A stretch of 42,438 bases of DNA from a bacterium (GCA_021799485.1 JAJZAK010000019.1:1-42438); one strand, 5' to 3'; shown: positions 15,621 to 25,104, counted from the first letter of the stretch. Translations and numbers: made by a program. The notes: a model not told the origin generated them from the sequence alone.

Positions 15621-16034
15621 TTACGCCGCCGAGTTCTCGATGGCACGCACGGCGATTTCCGGCGGAGCCTGTAGATGCTTTTTGACGGTGCACAATTCCG
15701 CCGCCGCGATCACGGCCTCTCGGTATTTCTCGGGGAAGCCGGGAGGAAGGAGGATTTCAAGATCGATCTTGGAGACATGGTGGGCCTTCTCGTCCCAATG
15801 CACTCTTTGGAGAATCTCAAGTCCCGCCGTGCCGATCCCCCGCCTCTGGCAGAAGCTCAGAACGAAAATCCCAGCGCAGGTGCCGATCGATGCGAGAAAG
15901 GTCTCGAAGGGCGCCGCGGCGCTCCCCTCCCCGCCGGCTGACTTGGGCTGGTCGGTCATAACGGTGAGCCCGTCAAATTCAGCCGCGACCCTTTTCCCGC
16001 CTGGGAACCGAATGCGCATGTCCACGGCGTTCAC
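15621..16034 (-). CDS. OsmC/Ohr-family peroxide-detoxification protein
   Basis: 137 residues. The two redox cysteines of the family are in place: C53 in SIGTCAGIF and C115 in AAELCTVKKHL. OsmC-like proteins reduce organic hydroperoxides as dimers in the cytoplasm; this one is of the short YhfA-like type. It is convergent with the preceding rhodanese gene. Confidence 0.85.
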   Translation of the reverse strand: MNAVDMRIRFPGGKRVAAEFDGLTVMTDQPKSAGGEGSAAAPFETFLASIGTCAGIFVLSFCQRRGIGTAGLEILQRVHWDEKAHHVSKIDLEILLPPGFPEKYREAVIAAAELCTVKKHLQAPPEIAVRAIENSAA

Positions 16035-16116
16035 CTTATCAAATTAGGTTCTCGCATCGACACGGCTGCGCCGCCGCGGCGTCGCAGGACCTCCGGCTCA
16101 TCATAAGAGGAGGCCG

Positions 16117-16911
16117 CTAAAATATCGGCGCGGATTCGCTCTCGGAAACATGGGGTGTTCGGCCGTGCCAGTAGCGGTATTCGAGTCGGAAGACGGCGAG
16201 GCGGCCGCCGAAGGCGCGCGTAAGCCCAAAGAGACAGCTCGCGCTGTAGCGGAGCAACCGGCCTCGGTCCAGAGGGACGATGCCGTAAATCGCAGGACCT
16301 CCCAGATGAGTTTGGTCCGCAAGCGCGGGCCATCGGCCGACCGGTCCCGGCCAGCCGAAGGCTTCGAAGGCCGGCGCGGCATAGGGGTTGATCCAGGTGA
16401 TTTCCCGGGCCGCGTAATCCGAGCGCGTTCCTTGAAAAGCTCCCGGCCCCGACTGCCCCTCAAAAGGGAAGTTGAGCGTCAGCGTCTCAACGCCAAGCTT
16501 CGAGGAGATGATCGGCATGATGCCGCCCGTACCGGGCCCGCACCCATGGCTGGGAAGATCCCCCCTCACGAGGAACCCCGCGTCGAGGTGCGGCCCCTTT
16601 GCGACGGGGAAGATGTTTTCCCATTCGACGCTCTGCTCGACGAGAGGGCGCGGCGCGGACTGAGAGAGCACGTCGTAGAACTCCGTTTTCCAGTAGCGGC
16701 TCGGCGCCCATTCGGCCTCCAGGGCGTGGCTCCAACGCGTTCGGCCGCCCGCGCCGGTGATGAGGCTGCGATCTCCCGTCTCGAGTTCAGGGGCCGTGAA
16801 GGAGGGTATGTAGACGTAGAGGTCGGCCGCGTTAAAATCGACGGCCGCCGCGGGGCACCCGAAGGCTCCGAGAGCCGCCGCCAGCGCCGTCCCGGCAAGA
16901 GCGGGCCTCAT
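16117..16911 (-). CDS. Exported beta-rich protein, probably outer-membrane
   Basis: 264 residues from ATG 16911, chosen because it starts a signal peptide (MRPALAGTALAAALG, cleavage near AAAVDF). The mature protein is rich in aromatic residues in alternating patterns (LYVYIPSF, WSHALEAEWAPSRYWKTEFYD, FRLEYRYWHG) and ends in Phe, consistent with a barrel of about 12 strands. No family is assigned. A Cys pair lies in SHGCGPG and ASCLFG. It is divergent from lysA. Confidence 0.65.
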   Translation of the reverse strand: MRPALAGTALAAALGAFGCPAAAVDFNAADLYVYIPSFTAPELETGDRSLITGAGGRTRWSHALEAEWAPSRYWKTEFYDVLSQSAPRPLVEQSVEWENIFPVAKGPHLDAGFLVRGDLPSHGCGPGTGGIMPIISSKLGVETLTLNFPFEGQSGPGAFQGTRSDYAAREITWINPYAAPAFEAFGWPGPVGRWPALADQTHLGGPAIYGIVPLDRGRLLRYSASCLFGLTRAFGGRLAVFRLEYRYWHGRTPHVSESESAPIF

Positions 16912-17003
16912 CACTTCAAGGCTATCAGGATCCCACCGCGACAAACTATGAGTTAGATCAGGCTCTCTTACGAGGCGGGGCCGCGATTAAGTACTGTTTC
17001 CCC

Positions 17004-18236
17004 GTGGCAAGCGCGCGCGGGCCGCTCAGGATCGAGGGCGTGGCGGCGGCATCGCTTGCCAGGCGCTTCGGGACACCGCTTTATGCCTATTCGAAGGCGG
17101 CGCTGCGACGGCGCTGGGAAGACCTTCAACAAGCTTTCCAAGCCCCGGACTTTCTTCTTTGCTACGCGATCAAGGCGAACTCCAACCCCGCGATCTGCCG
17201 CCAGCTTGCCCGTTGGGGGGCCGGCGCCGAGGTCGTCTCGGGAGGGGAGCTTTCGCTCGCGCTCCACTCGGGCTTTCAGCCGCCTCGGATCGTCTTCTCG
17301 GGCGTCGGAAAAACCCGAGAGGAAATGCGCGCGGGGCTCCGCGCCGGCATCCTCACTTTTAACGTCGAGTCCGCGGAGGAGCTCGCTCTCCTGTCACGGA
17401 CCGCGAAAGCTTTGGGGAGGCGCGCCCCGGTCTCGATCCGAGTCAACCCCGCGATCGCGGCCGCCCCCCACCCTCACCTCGCGACAGCCCGCGCCGGAAG
17501 CAAGTTCGGCGTGCCCCCCCGCGAGGCTCTCCGCCTCGCTTTGAAAGCCGCGAAATCCACGCGGCTGCGCTTTCTGGGCCTCCACGCCCACCTAGGCTCC
17601 CAAATCTTCGACGCCTCCTCCTACGAAAGAGAATCTCGCCTGCTCATGAGCCTCTCGCGCGAGCTCAAGTCTCGCGGCGTCGCGATCAAGACCCTCGACT
17701 TCGGCGGAGGCTTCGGCGCGGAGGAGCGGGGGCAACGGGAATTCCCTCTCGGCCGCGTCTCCAGCGTCCTGCGGCGCGCGACCGGCGCCTTCCCGGGCCT
17801 GACGGCGATCATTGAGCCGGGGCGCTATCTGACGGCCGGGACCGGCACGCTTCTGACCACGCTGCTCTACCGCAAGGCGGTGCTGGGACGCAGGCTTCTC
17901 ATCGTAGACGCGGGAATGAATGACTTCCTGCGGCCGGCGCTTTACGGCGCCCGCCACATGATCATCCCCGCGAGCCCTCGGCCCGGGCCCCGAACCCCAG
18001 CCGACGTCGCGGGACCGGTCTGTGAATCGGCGGACGTTTTGGGCCGAGGGCTGCGCCTGCCGCCCATGAAGCCCGGGGATGTCCTCGCCGTCCTCAACGC
18101 CGGGGCCTACGGATTCTCCATGGGCTCCAACTACAATTCAAGGCCCCGCCCCGCCGAGGTCCTGGTGGACGGGCGCGACGTCCGCATCATCCGCCCGCGA
18201 GAAACCATCTCCGAATTGCTAGACTGTCGGCGGTGA
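17004..18236 (+). CDS. lysA: Diaminopimelate decarboxylase
   Basis: 410 residues from a GTG at 17004. PLP-dependent fold-III enzyme that decarboxylates meso-diaminopimelate to lysine. The PLP lysine is K57 in CYAIKANSNP; HLGSQIF, DFGGGFG, EPGRYLTAGTG and the substrate-binding CESADVLG are all present. Length matches the family. Its stop overlaps the next start (GTGA), so the secreted protein behind it is co-translated. No other lysine-pathway gene is nearby. Confidence 0.93.
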   Translation: MASARGPLRIEGVAAASLARRFGTPLYAYSKAALRRRWEDLQQAFQAPDFLLCYAIKANSNPAICRQLARWGAGAEVVSGGELSLALHSGFQPPRIVFSGVGKTREEMRAGLRAGILTFNVESAEELALLSRTAKALGRRAPVSIRVNPAIAAAPHPHLATARAGSKFGVPPREALRLALKAAKSTRLRFLGLHAHLGSQIFDASSYERESRLLMSLSRELKSRGVAIKTLDFGGGFGAEERGQREFPLGRVSSVLRRATGAFPGLTAIIEPGRYLTAGTGTLLTTLLYRKAVLGRRLLIVDAGMNDFLRPALYGARHMIIPASPRPGPRTPADVAGPVCESADVLGRGLRLPPMKPGDVLAVLNAGAYGFSMGSNYNSRPRPAEVLVDGRDVRIIRPRETISELLDCRR

Positions 18237-18628
18237 AGACCTTGATCGTCATGATCGGCGCGGCCGTGGCTCTTTCGGGCATGGCCGCCTCCGCGCATGG
18301 GCAGGGCGCGGCGCTCGGCGGAGGAACTCCCGTCCATTGCGTCGTCACGGTGAACGGGAAGAAGGCCCTTGATATGAAGAGCCCCGCGCGGCGCCCCTAT
18401 TCGCTCCACGTGCCGGGGCGCAAACTGGAAATCTCCTTTGACAACGCGGGCGGCGCCGTGACGATACAGATCATGGACGCCGGGCGGCTCGTGAGCCACG
18501 GGAGCTGGTCCTCGGCCGCGACACTTGCCAAGGCCAAAGGCTTTGGAAGCCTGACCCTCGTCGTGGGCGACACGGACGCCTCGCCTCGCATCGAGGCGTC
18601 CTGCGCCCCTCTAAGACCGAAACGTTGA
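18233..18628 (+). CDS. Small secreted protein coupled to lysA
   Basis: 131 residues from the GTG at 18233 that overlaps the lysA stop by four bases. A signal peptide (1-23, cleavage near SAHGQG) is followed by a beta-rich domain with two cysteines (HCVVTV and EASCAPL) that could form one disulphide. Unknown function; its link to lysA may be only transcriptional. Confidence 0.65.
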   Translation: MKTLIVMIGAAVALSGMAASAHGQGAALGGGTPVHCVVTVNGKKALDMKSPARRPYSLHVPGRKLEISFDNAGGAVTIQIMDAGRLVSHGSWSSAATLAKAKGFGSLTLVVGDTDASPRIEASCAPLRPKR

Positions 18629-18680
18629 CCCGCCGCCGAACCCCGAAACGGCGAAGAAACTATTGTAAAATCTTTATATT

Positions 18681-18756
18681 GGGCGTGTAGCTCAGCTGGG
18701 AGAGCGCCTGCATGGCATGCAGGAGGTCCGGGGTTCAAATCCCCGCACGTCCACCA
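18681..18756 (+). tRNA. tRNA-Ala (GGC)
   Basis: Acceptor GGGCGTG pairs with CACGTCC (one G-U), D-arm GCTCAGCTGGGAGAGC, anticodon loop ATGGCAT giving GGC, T-arm CGGGGTTCAAATCCCCG, CCA encoded. Confidence 0.95.
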
Positions 18757-19072
18757 CGTTTTCCCCTCTGAAAAATCCCTTTCTTTAACACGCGGGGCTT
18801 ATCGCTGAAAGGCGTTGGTGTTCACAGTGGTGCTCGCCGGGATGGCGGGAGTATTCTCGCAAACTCCTGCAACATGGCGCCAAGCAGGAAGGGCGGAGAC
18901 GGCAATTTCCATCGTGGCGACCAGCGGCTCAGTTACGGCCTACGCGATCAGGACTATCTGCGTCTGAAGATCCTCCCCAGCATGCTTGATCGATATGAAT
19001 TCAGTCGGAGACACCCACTCGCTTTGGAGAAGACCCCTCCTTCCTCAAGCGGAAGGATGCGTCTTAGCGGCC
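18757..19072. other. Intergenic region after tRNA-Ala
   Basis: About 315 bases with no supported gene. A 49-codon plus-strand frame near 18810-18965 encodes a hydrophobic start (VFTVVLAGMAGVFSQ) then a short polar tail; it lacks a good start or ribosome site and may be a remnant of a secreted or pilin-like protein. Confidence 0.35.
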
Positions 19073-20164
19073 CTAGAGCGCCGCGTGACGAAGGGCGCGA
19101 ATCATCTGGGCCTGCACGTCCTCGGGGACGTCGGGAACCCCGAGGGACTTGGACCCCAGGCGGTTGGGGTCGTCCGGAGCGTAGCCGTGATAGTCCGACC
19201 CCGAGGTAAAGAGCACGGCGCGCCCCGAATGCGCGGCGAAACTGGCGGCGATCTTTTGGAGACGCTTGACCCTCGAGGGATATTTCTCCCAGGTGGAACG
19301 GTAGGCCTCGAAGCCGTCCAAGCCCGCCATGAGCATCGACCTGGCCAGGCCCTCAAAGGTCTTGAAGCTCCGACCCGAGTATGTGACGGGAAACTTCTTG
19401 TATTCTGAGATCGTATAGGGGTGGGCAAGGACCGCGAGCCCCCCCGCTTCGTGAATCGCCGCGATCGCGGCGGCGAAGGAAGGCCCATGGAGCGGGATGC
19501 CCGCGGGAGCATCGTCCCCGATATAGCGATCGAAGGCGTCGCGGGAGCTGGCGGCGTAGCGCTGGCGCACAAGCGCCCGGGCGACGTCGGGGCGCGTGAT
19601 CTGGCCCCGGATCTGGGAAAACAGGGCGTCCACTCCCGGCGAATCCACGACGGGAGGAAGCCCATCCAAGCGGCGCTCGAAATTGAGCTTGGGAAGGAGG
19701 ATGTCCTTCTCCAGGTCGAGCGGGGCGCCGAGCTGGGAGAGCTTCTCAAGGATGGCCCGCAAACGGTTGCGCCGCTCCCGGCTCGTGTTCGCGAGGAGCC
19801 GGCTCAAGGCGCTGCTTCCAGGGTCGATGCCAATTCCGAGGATGTGCATGCTGTCGTCCTCGGCGCTGATCTCGATGCCGGGGATGAGCCTCACTCCCAA
19901 TTCATGGGCCTTGGCTCGCGCACGATCAAGGCAGGCGACGGTGTCGTGATCGGTCAAGGCGTAGACGTCGAGGCCTATTTGTTTGGCGGCCCCCACCATC
20001 GTCTCGGGGGTCTGGAGGCCGTCCGAACAATAGCTATGGGAATGAAGGTCAATTTGGGCCGCAAGCAAAGCCGCAGGGGTCGCGGCCAGCAACCCCATAA
20101 GAACGAACGCCCCCGCCAAGCGGGAGGCCCGACGGCAAGCCGGCAAAGTATTCCTGTGTCCCAA
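19073..20164 (-). CDS. Exported PHP-domain phosphoesterase
   Basis: 363 residues (TTG start at 20164; an ATG at codon 23 is possible). The PHP metal-binding motifs are complete: HSHSYCSDG, TDHDT, PGIEIS, LAHPY, GSDYHG. They resemble the YciV/TrpH group, which acts on nucleoside bisphosphates or short RNA ends. Unusually, a hydrophobic segment (AFVLMGLLAATPAALLAAQ) directly precedes the domain, like a signal peptide, so the enzyme may work in the periplasm. An insertion of about 100 residues separates motifs III and IV. Confidence 0.8.
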   Translation of the reverse strand: MGHRNTLPACRRASRLAGAFVLMGLLAATPAALLAAQIDLHSHSYCSDGLQTPETMVGAAKQIGLDVYALTDHDTVACLDRARAKAHELGVRLIPGIEISAEDDSMHILGIGIDPGSSALSRLLANTSRERRNRLRAILEKLSQLGAPLDLEKDILLPKLNFERRLDGLPPVVDSPGVDALFSQIRGQITRPDVARALVRQRYAASSRDAFDRYIGDDAPAGIPLHGPSFAAAIAAIHEAGGLAVLAHPYTISEYKKFPVTYSGRSFKTFEGLARSMLMAGLDGFEAYRSTWEKYPSRVKRLQKIAASFAAHSGRAVLFTSGSDYHGYAPDDPNRLGSKSLGVPDVPEDVQAQMIRALRHAAL

Positions 20165-20384
20165 TCATTTTCTTTATACTCGTCCCAGAGCCTGCGGTCA
20201 AAGGTCCTAGGGCCCAATTTCTCCGTAGGCCTTTCGGCCAAGGCTGGATCGTTGCGAGAATGACATACAAGGGGCGGAAAGAAGGACGCTTCCAGAAGCC
20301 CCAAGCAGCCTTCCGACCCGGAAGGATGCCGGCCGGAAGACGACGCGGGGCTCTAACCTGGGCCCATCGTAACGCCGCATCGGC

Positions 20385-20425
20385 CAAAAAAGGCGGGGTG
20401 AACGACGATTCACCCCGTCCTTTTT
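20385..20425. terminator. Bidirectional terminator after the biotin operon
   Basis: GGGGTGAA (20395-20402) pairs with TTCACCCC (20409-20416). AAAAAA lies on one side and TTTTT on the other, so it can terminate the leftward biotin operon ending at 20424. The 220 bases from 20165 to 20384 show no gene and should hold the promoter of the PHP gene. Confidence 0.75.
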
Positions 20426-21032
20426 ATGTCTTAGCCATTGCGGCGGAAAGCCAGCGCTCAAAAAGCGGGCCCTCGATCCCGGAGCAGGCCTTCTCCCGCT
20501 CCGGGTACAGGGGATCATTCCTTAAAAGACTCTCCTCCATCTCCGCTAAATGCCGTTTCTCCTCGGCCAGCAACCCCTTGAGCGTCAGCGGGCGGCCGAC
20601 TCCTCCGAGAATCTCCTCATAAAGCCCATAAAGCTCAAGTGCCCGCCTCTCGATCGAGAGGCTGACATAATAATATGGGAGAGCCCGATCATCCCTCACC
20701 AGACGCGTGACGAGGGCATCGAGCCGCGCGAAATAAAATCTGGACGACGCCAGGGCCAGCATATCCCCGGAGACGTACGACAGCGCCCGGCCGCCGATCC
20801 TCTCCGCGTGTTTCCTAAAAAAGGACGCGTGACGGGTCTCCTCCGCCAGATGCTCCAGCACGCCGCCCGGGAATGCCGATCGGCAATGGCTTAGGAAAAT
20901 CTTGCGGGATCCTAGGTGTTCCAAAAAGGAAAGGGTGTTCAAGAACCGGGCATGGCGCTCCGGCGCGGAGACGACCGTTTCCAGGAAAGCCTTAAGAGAG
21001 CTCGAACGATTCCTCGATAACATCGTAGGCAT
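20424..21032 (-). CDS. Ferritin-like diiron protein encoded at the end of the biotin operon
   Basis: 202 residues, nearly all helical. The four metal-ligand positions of ferritin-like diiron proteins can be read in order: E38 (SFLEHLG), E65-x-x-H68 (AEETRH), E128 (SIERRALELY) and E158-x-x-H161 (AEEKRH). This E/ExxH/E/ExxH layout occurs in rubrerythrin, MiaE and fatty-acid-desaturase-like oxidases that use O2. The ATG lies 41 bases inside the 3' end of the bioD/bioA gene, so it is co-translated. No standard pimelate-forming gene (bioC, bioH, bioI, bioW, bioZ) is visible in the operon, so an oxygenase step feeding pimeloyl precursor is an attractive inference. It could instead be an iron or peroxide-handling protein. 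Confidence 0.7.
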   Translation of the reverse strand: MPTMLSRNRSSSLKAFLETVVSAPERHARFLNTLSFLEHLGSRKIFLSHCRSAFPGGVLEHLAEETRHASFFRKHAERIGGRALSYVSGDMLALASSRFYFARLDALVTRLVRDDRALPYYYVSLSIERRALELYGLYEEILGGVGRPLTLKGLLAEEKRHLAEMEESLLRNDPLYPEREKACSGIEGPLFERWLSAAMAKT

Positions 21033-22959
21033 GACGAATCTCCTTGGGAGCGCTGCAATACGGGGCCATGATATAAACGATGTTCCCCAACGGCCTCAAA
21101 AGAACATTCCTCGACAGGTAAAAACGGGCGAGCCGCCGGCCCAAGCCGCTTAAGTATCCTGGTTCGCGGCATGGGATTTCGAGCGCGGCGATCGTTCCCA
21201 ATCGGCGAACCCGGATCCCTCCTGGCAAACGTTTCCGGGTCCCCAATAAACGTTTGAGTTCAGCCTCATGGAGCCGCCCCTGGGCCGCGATCCTCTCGGC
21301 GACCGGCTCTTCCTTAAATATCTCCAGATTCGCAAGAGCCGCGCGGCAGGCGATCGGATTCGCCGTATAGGAATGCCCGTGAAAAAAAGCCCGAGACCGG
21401 TCTTTCGAGAAGAAGCCTCGGAAAATCTCCTCGCTTGCAAGCGTGGCGCCCAGGGCCAGGCTTCCTCCCGTAATGCCCTTGGAGAGGCAGAGGACGTCCG
21501 GCGAGATCCCGGCCGCCTCGCAGGCGAAAAGCGGCCCCGTCCTCCCGAAACCCGTCATCACCTCGTCCGCGATGAAAAGAACACCCCACCTGCGGCACAT
21601 TCCATGCAGGGCCTTTAAAGCGGCCGGGGAATACATCCTCATCCCGGATACGCCCTGGACGAGGGGCTCGACGATCAAGGCCGCGATCCGGTCCCTGTGG
21701 CGCTTCAAAAGCTCCTCCGAGCGCTCGAGCGCCAGGGCCTCCCGGGTCGGCTCCGGGAAAGGCAGACGCAGGACGTCGAAGAGGAAAGGCGCATAGGCCT
21801 TGGTAAACGGCCCGCGCTCCCCCGCGGACATCGCGCCGAAAGTGTCCCCGTGATATCCCCCCTCGAGCGCCGCGACAAGGCCGCGCCCACGTCCCTTGTT
21901 ATGCCAGAAGCCGATCGCCATCTTAAGCCCCGCCTCGACCGCCGTGGAGCCGTCGTCCGAGTAGAACACCTTGGAAAGCCCCCGCGGCGCCAGCCTCACA
22001 AGCTCCCTCGATAGCCGTTCGGCCGGCTCGTGAGTGCAGTCGGCGAAGAGGGCCTGGTCAAGAAAGCCCGCTTGGCGTCCTATCGCCGAGACGATCTTCG
22101 GATGCGAGTGCCCGTGCAGCGTGACCCACCACGAGGAGATCGCGTCGAAGACCTCCCGCCCGTCTCGCGTGTAAAGCGTCGATCCGCGGGCTGACTCGAC
22201 GACGAGAGGCGGTTCGGCCGTCGCGTGCTGCGTGTAAGGCCGCCAGACGGGGCTCCCGTCCTCCTCTTTTTCCCTCCGCCTAAGGCCCATGGGGGCGCCG
22301 GCTTCAAGAACTCTCTTTATTCCGCTAAAAGATTTCCTGAAGGACGCGTGCAGGAATTTTGAAGATCGCCTGGGATCCTCGTCCAGGCCCGCGATCCAGT
22401 CGAGGCGGCCGAGGCGCCGGACGCCTGACATCGCCTCGATCGTCCGCTCTGTATCGGGCATGGCCTTGCCGATGAAAGCGACGCCTAAAAGGGAAATCCC
22501 CCGGCTCTTGAGCGCCTCGATCGACAGCAGCGTATGGTTGATCGTCCCGAGCGAGGTTCTCGCGCAGAGCACGACCGGCGCCCCCCAACGCCCCAGAAGC
22601 TCGACCTGCAAGACCTCCCTGGTAAGCGGGACAAGCAGCCCTCCCGCGAGCTCGACGATCAGAGCCCTCGAGGCATCGGGCGGATGGGGCAAGCATGCCA
22701 GGCGCTCGAGATCGACGCGAACCCCGTCGAGCTCGGCCGACCGGTGAGGGGAGAGCGGCCTTGAGAAAACATGTCCTTCCTTGAGGATGCGGCCGGCCGG
22801 GACCCCGAGCGCCATCGCCCGCGCGGAATCCGTCGAGGGATCCCTGCCCGATTGGACGGGCTTCCAATAATAACCGCCCAGCAGCTTGGCGAGGGCCGCG
22901 GCGAAGACGGTCTTTCCGACGGACGTGTCGGTTCCCGCGACGACGATCGTTCTCATCAA
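20992..22959 (-). CDS. bioDA: Bifunctional dethiobiotin synthetase / DAPA aminotransferase (BioD-BioA fusion)
   Basis: 655 residues in one frame. Residues 1-225 are BioD: P-loop GTDTSVGKT (9-17), KPVQSG (33-38), VELAGGLLVPL; it carboxylates and closes DAPA to dethiobiotin. Residues about 236-655 are BioA, a class III PLP aminotransferase making DAPA from KAPA: WRPYTQH, SSWWVTLHGHSHP, DDGSTAVE, ADEVMTGFGRTG and PLP lysine K494 in SKGITGG. The order BioD-BioA is that of the plant and fungal BIO3-BIO1 fusion. Fusion probably channels DAPA. bioF starts upstream, with 8 bases between them. Confidence 0.93.
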   Translation of the reverse strand: MMRTIVVAGTDTSVGKTVFAAALAKLLGGYYWKPVQSGRDPSTDSARAMALGVPAGRILKEGHVFSRPLSPHRSAELDGVRVDLERLACLPHPPDASRALIVELAGGLLVPLTREVLQVELLGRWGAPVVLCARTSLGTINHTLLSIEALKSRGISLLGVAFIGKAMPDTERTIEAMSGVRRLGRLDWIAGLDEDPRRSSKFLHASFRKSFSGIKRVLEAGAPMGLRRREKEEDGSPVWRPYTQHATAEPPLVVESARGSTLYTRDGREVFDAISSWWVTLHGHSHPKIVSAIGRQAGFLDQALFADCTHEPAERLSRELVRLAPRGLSKVFYSDDGSTAVEAGLKMAIGFWHNKGRGRGLVAALEGGYHGDTFGAMSAGERGPFTKAYAPFLFDVLRLPFPEPTREALALERSEELLKRHRDRIAALIVEPLVQGVSGMRMYSPAALKALHGMCRRWGVLFIADEVMTGFGRTGPLFACEAAGISPDVLCLSKGITGGSLALGATLASEEIFRGFFSKDRSRAFFHGHSYTANPIACRAALANLEIFKEEPVAERIAAQGRLHEAELKRLLGTRKRLPGGIRVRRLGTIAALEIPCREPGYLSGLGRRLARFYLSRNVLLRPLGNIVYIMAPYCSAPKEIRHAYDVIEESFELS

Positions 22960-22967
22960 TATCGAGT

Positions 22968-24125
22968 TCAGGCGGCCGCTGGCGCCACGGACGTTTCGAG
23001 TATTTTTTCGATCTCCACGAGATTCGCGGAGAGCTCCTCGATCTCCCGCTCCCGGCGCTGGACGTTGATGGAGACGCGAAGCCGCGCCGTACCCCGAGGC
23101 ACGGTCGGCGGGCGCACGGCCCTCACGTCGAAGCCGCGGCGTGAAAGCTCCTGGGAGGCGGCGACGGCCTCCTCCTCCGAGCCGATCAGGACCGGGACGA
23201 CGGGGGTCGCGCCCTCCCGCGCCGTCCAGCGCGATAGGGCGCCTTTAAAGCGCGAGGAGGCGAGGACCGAGATCTCTCTTAGGCGCTCGCGGCGCCAAGG
23301 CTCCTCGTCGACGAGGGACAGCGCCCGCCGGACCGCGGCCGCGACGACGGGAGGCTGGGCCGTCGAGTAAAGAAAAGGCCGCGCGCGGTTGATCAAATAG
23401 TCGACGACAAGACGCGGGCCGGCGACAAGCGCCCCGGCGGCGCCCAGGGCCTTGCCGCAGGTGTGAAGCGCGATCACGCCGGAGGCTTTCGATCCCTCGA
23501 GGGCGCCGCGGCCCGTCCTCCCCAGGACGCCGGTCGCATGAGCCTCATCCACGACGAGCGTCGCCTCGAAGCGGCGCGCGAGTTCCAGAAAGCCGGAAAG
23601 CGGCGCGAGATCCCCTTCCATGCTGTAGAGGCTCTCGATCGCGATGAAAAGTTCCCGCGCGCCCCGGGAGCGGGCCAGCCGGAGGCGCTTTTCTGCGTCC
23701 AGAAGGTCGTTGTGGCGGAAAGGGGCCTTCGATGCGAGAGAAGCGCGGATCCCTTCCTTTACGCTCGCGTGGATTTTCTCGTCGTAGAGGACGCAGGAGC
23801 GAGGCGCGGGCAAAACCGAGAACAGCGCCATGTTCGCGTCGAATCCCGAGTTGAAATAAAGCGCCGCCTCGACTCCAAAAAACGCCGCGGCCTCGGCCTC
23901 GAGGGCCTCGTGCTCCTCATGATGGCCCGCCAGCAGCCTCGATCCCGAGGCGCCGAGCCTTCCCCAGCGCGACAGCGCCGCGCGCGCGGCCTCCAGGATC
24001 AGGGGGTGACGCGCAAAACCCAGATAGTCGTTGGATGAGAAATCGAGGCCGCGGGAAAGAGACAGCGTGCGGCCGAGCCCGCGGACCTTGAGCTGAGCAA
24101 GCTCGGCCTCAAGCCTCGAGAGCAT
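22968..24125 (-). CDS. bioF: 8-amino-7-oxononanoate synthase
   Basis: 385 residues. PLP-dependent alpha-oxoamine synthase joining pimeloyl-ACP (or CoA) and alanine to KAPA. The PLP lysine is K225 in [36 protein letters not shown] and [12 protein letters not shown] are all typical. Its ATG lies 17 bases inside bioB, indicating coupling. The enzyme defines the need for a pimeloyl thioester, the source of which is not encoded by any recognised gene here. Confidence 0.92.
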   Translation of the reverse strand: MLSRLEAELAQLKVRGLGRTLSLSRGLDFSSNDYLGFARHPLILEAARAALSRWGRLGASGSRLLAGHHEEHEALEAEAAAFFGVEAALYFNSGFDANMALFSVLPAPRSCVLYDEKIHASVKEGIRASLASKAPFRHNDLLDAEKRLRLARSRGARELFIAIESLYSMEGDLAPLSGFLELARRFEATLVVDEAHATGVLGRTGRGALEGSKASGVIALHTCGKALGAAGALVAGPRLVVDYLINRARPFLYSTAQPPVVAAAVRRALSLVDEEPWRRERLREISVLASSRFKGALSRWTAREGATPVVPVLIGSEEEAVAASQELSRRGFDVRAVRPPTVPRGTARLRVSINVQRREREIEELSANLVEIEKILETSVAPAAA

Positions 24126-25104
24126 GCTCCTCGGGCTTCAGGGGCTTCAAGCCCAGCGTCTTGAGCAGAGCGCGGTCCGCCTCCCAGGAAGGATTGGGGG
24201 TCGTGAGGAGCTTTTCCCCGGTGAAGATCGAGTTCGCGCCCGCGAGGAAGCAGAGAGCCTGGGACTCCGGGGAAAGAGACAGCCTCCCCGCGGAAAGCCG
24301 GACCTTCGCATGAGGGAAAAGAATGCGCGCGGCCGCGATCATGCGAACGAACTCGAAAGCGTCCACGGGCGGCCGTCCCTCGAGAGGCGTTCCCGGGGCG
24401 GCGACCAAGGCATTGACCGGCACGCTCTCGGGGGGGCTCTCGAGATTGGCGAGGGTATGGAGAAGGGCGACGCGGTCCTCGACGCTTTCCCCCATCCCGA
24501 TGATGCCGCCGCAGCAGGCGGATATCCCGGCGCGGGCCACGTTCTGGAGAGTCCTCAAGCGATCTTCGTAGCTCCTCGTCGAGATGATCTTCCCGTAAAA
24601 CTCCTCCGAGCTGTCGAGATTGTGGTTGTAGGCGGTGAGCCCCGCCTCCTTGAGCCGCCGGGCCTGCTCCTCGGTGATCATTCCCAGCGTGCAGCAGGCC
24701 TCCAGTCCCAACGCCCGCACGCCTCTCACCATCTCGATGACCCGGTCGAAGTCTTGGCCGTCCTTGACCTCCCGCCAGGCGGCCCCCATGCAAAATCGCG
24801 TCGAGCCGGCGTCGCGGGCTTCCCGAGCGCGCTCCAAAACCTCGCGCGCATCCATCAGCTTCTTGGGCTCGACGGAATCGTCGTGATGCGCGGACTGGGG
24901 GCAGTAGCCGCAGTCCTCCGGACAGGCGCCGGTCTTCACCGAAAGGAGCGTGCAGAGCTGGACCCGCTGCTCGTCATGATGATCGCGGTAGACTCTGGCC
25001 GCATCGAAGACGAGGTCCAGGAGAGGCCGCTCAAAAAGCTCGCGCACGGCTTCGAGCGTCCATTTTTCGACAGCGGGGGTCTTCGCCGCCGTTGGGGAGA
25101 TCAT
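24109..25104 (-). CDS. bioB: Biotin synthase (radical SAM)
   Basis: 331 residues from ATG 25104 (a TTG at 25110 is also possible). Inserts sulphur into dethiobiotin using two iron-sulphur clusters. The SAM-cluster motif is [10 protein letters not shown] (C61, C65, C68) followed by [27 protein letters not shown] and the late RLSAGR segment with Arg for the [2Fe-2S] cluster are present. It starts 9 bases after the YfhO-like gene stop and overlaps bioF. Confidence 0.93.
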   Translation of the reverse strand: MISPTAAKTPAVEKWTLEAVRELFERPLLDLVFDAARVYRDHHDEQRVQLCTLLSVKTGACPEDCGYCPQSAHHDDSVEPKKLMDAREVLERAREARDAGSTRFCMGAAWREVKDGQDFDRVIEMVRGVRALGLEACCTLGMITEEQARRLKEAGLTAYNHNLDSSEEFYGKIISTRSYEDRLRTLQNVARAGISACCGGIIGMGESVEDRVALLHTLANLESPPESVPVNALVAAPGTPLEGRPPVDAFEFVRMIAAARILFPHAKVRLSAGRLSLSPESQALCFLAGANSIFTGEKLLTTPNPSWEADRALLKTLGLKPLKPEEHALEA

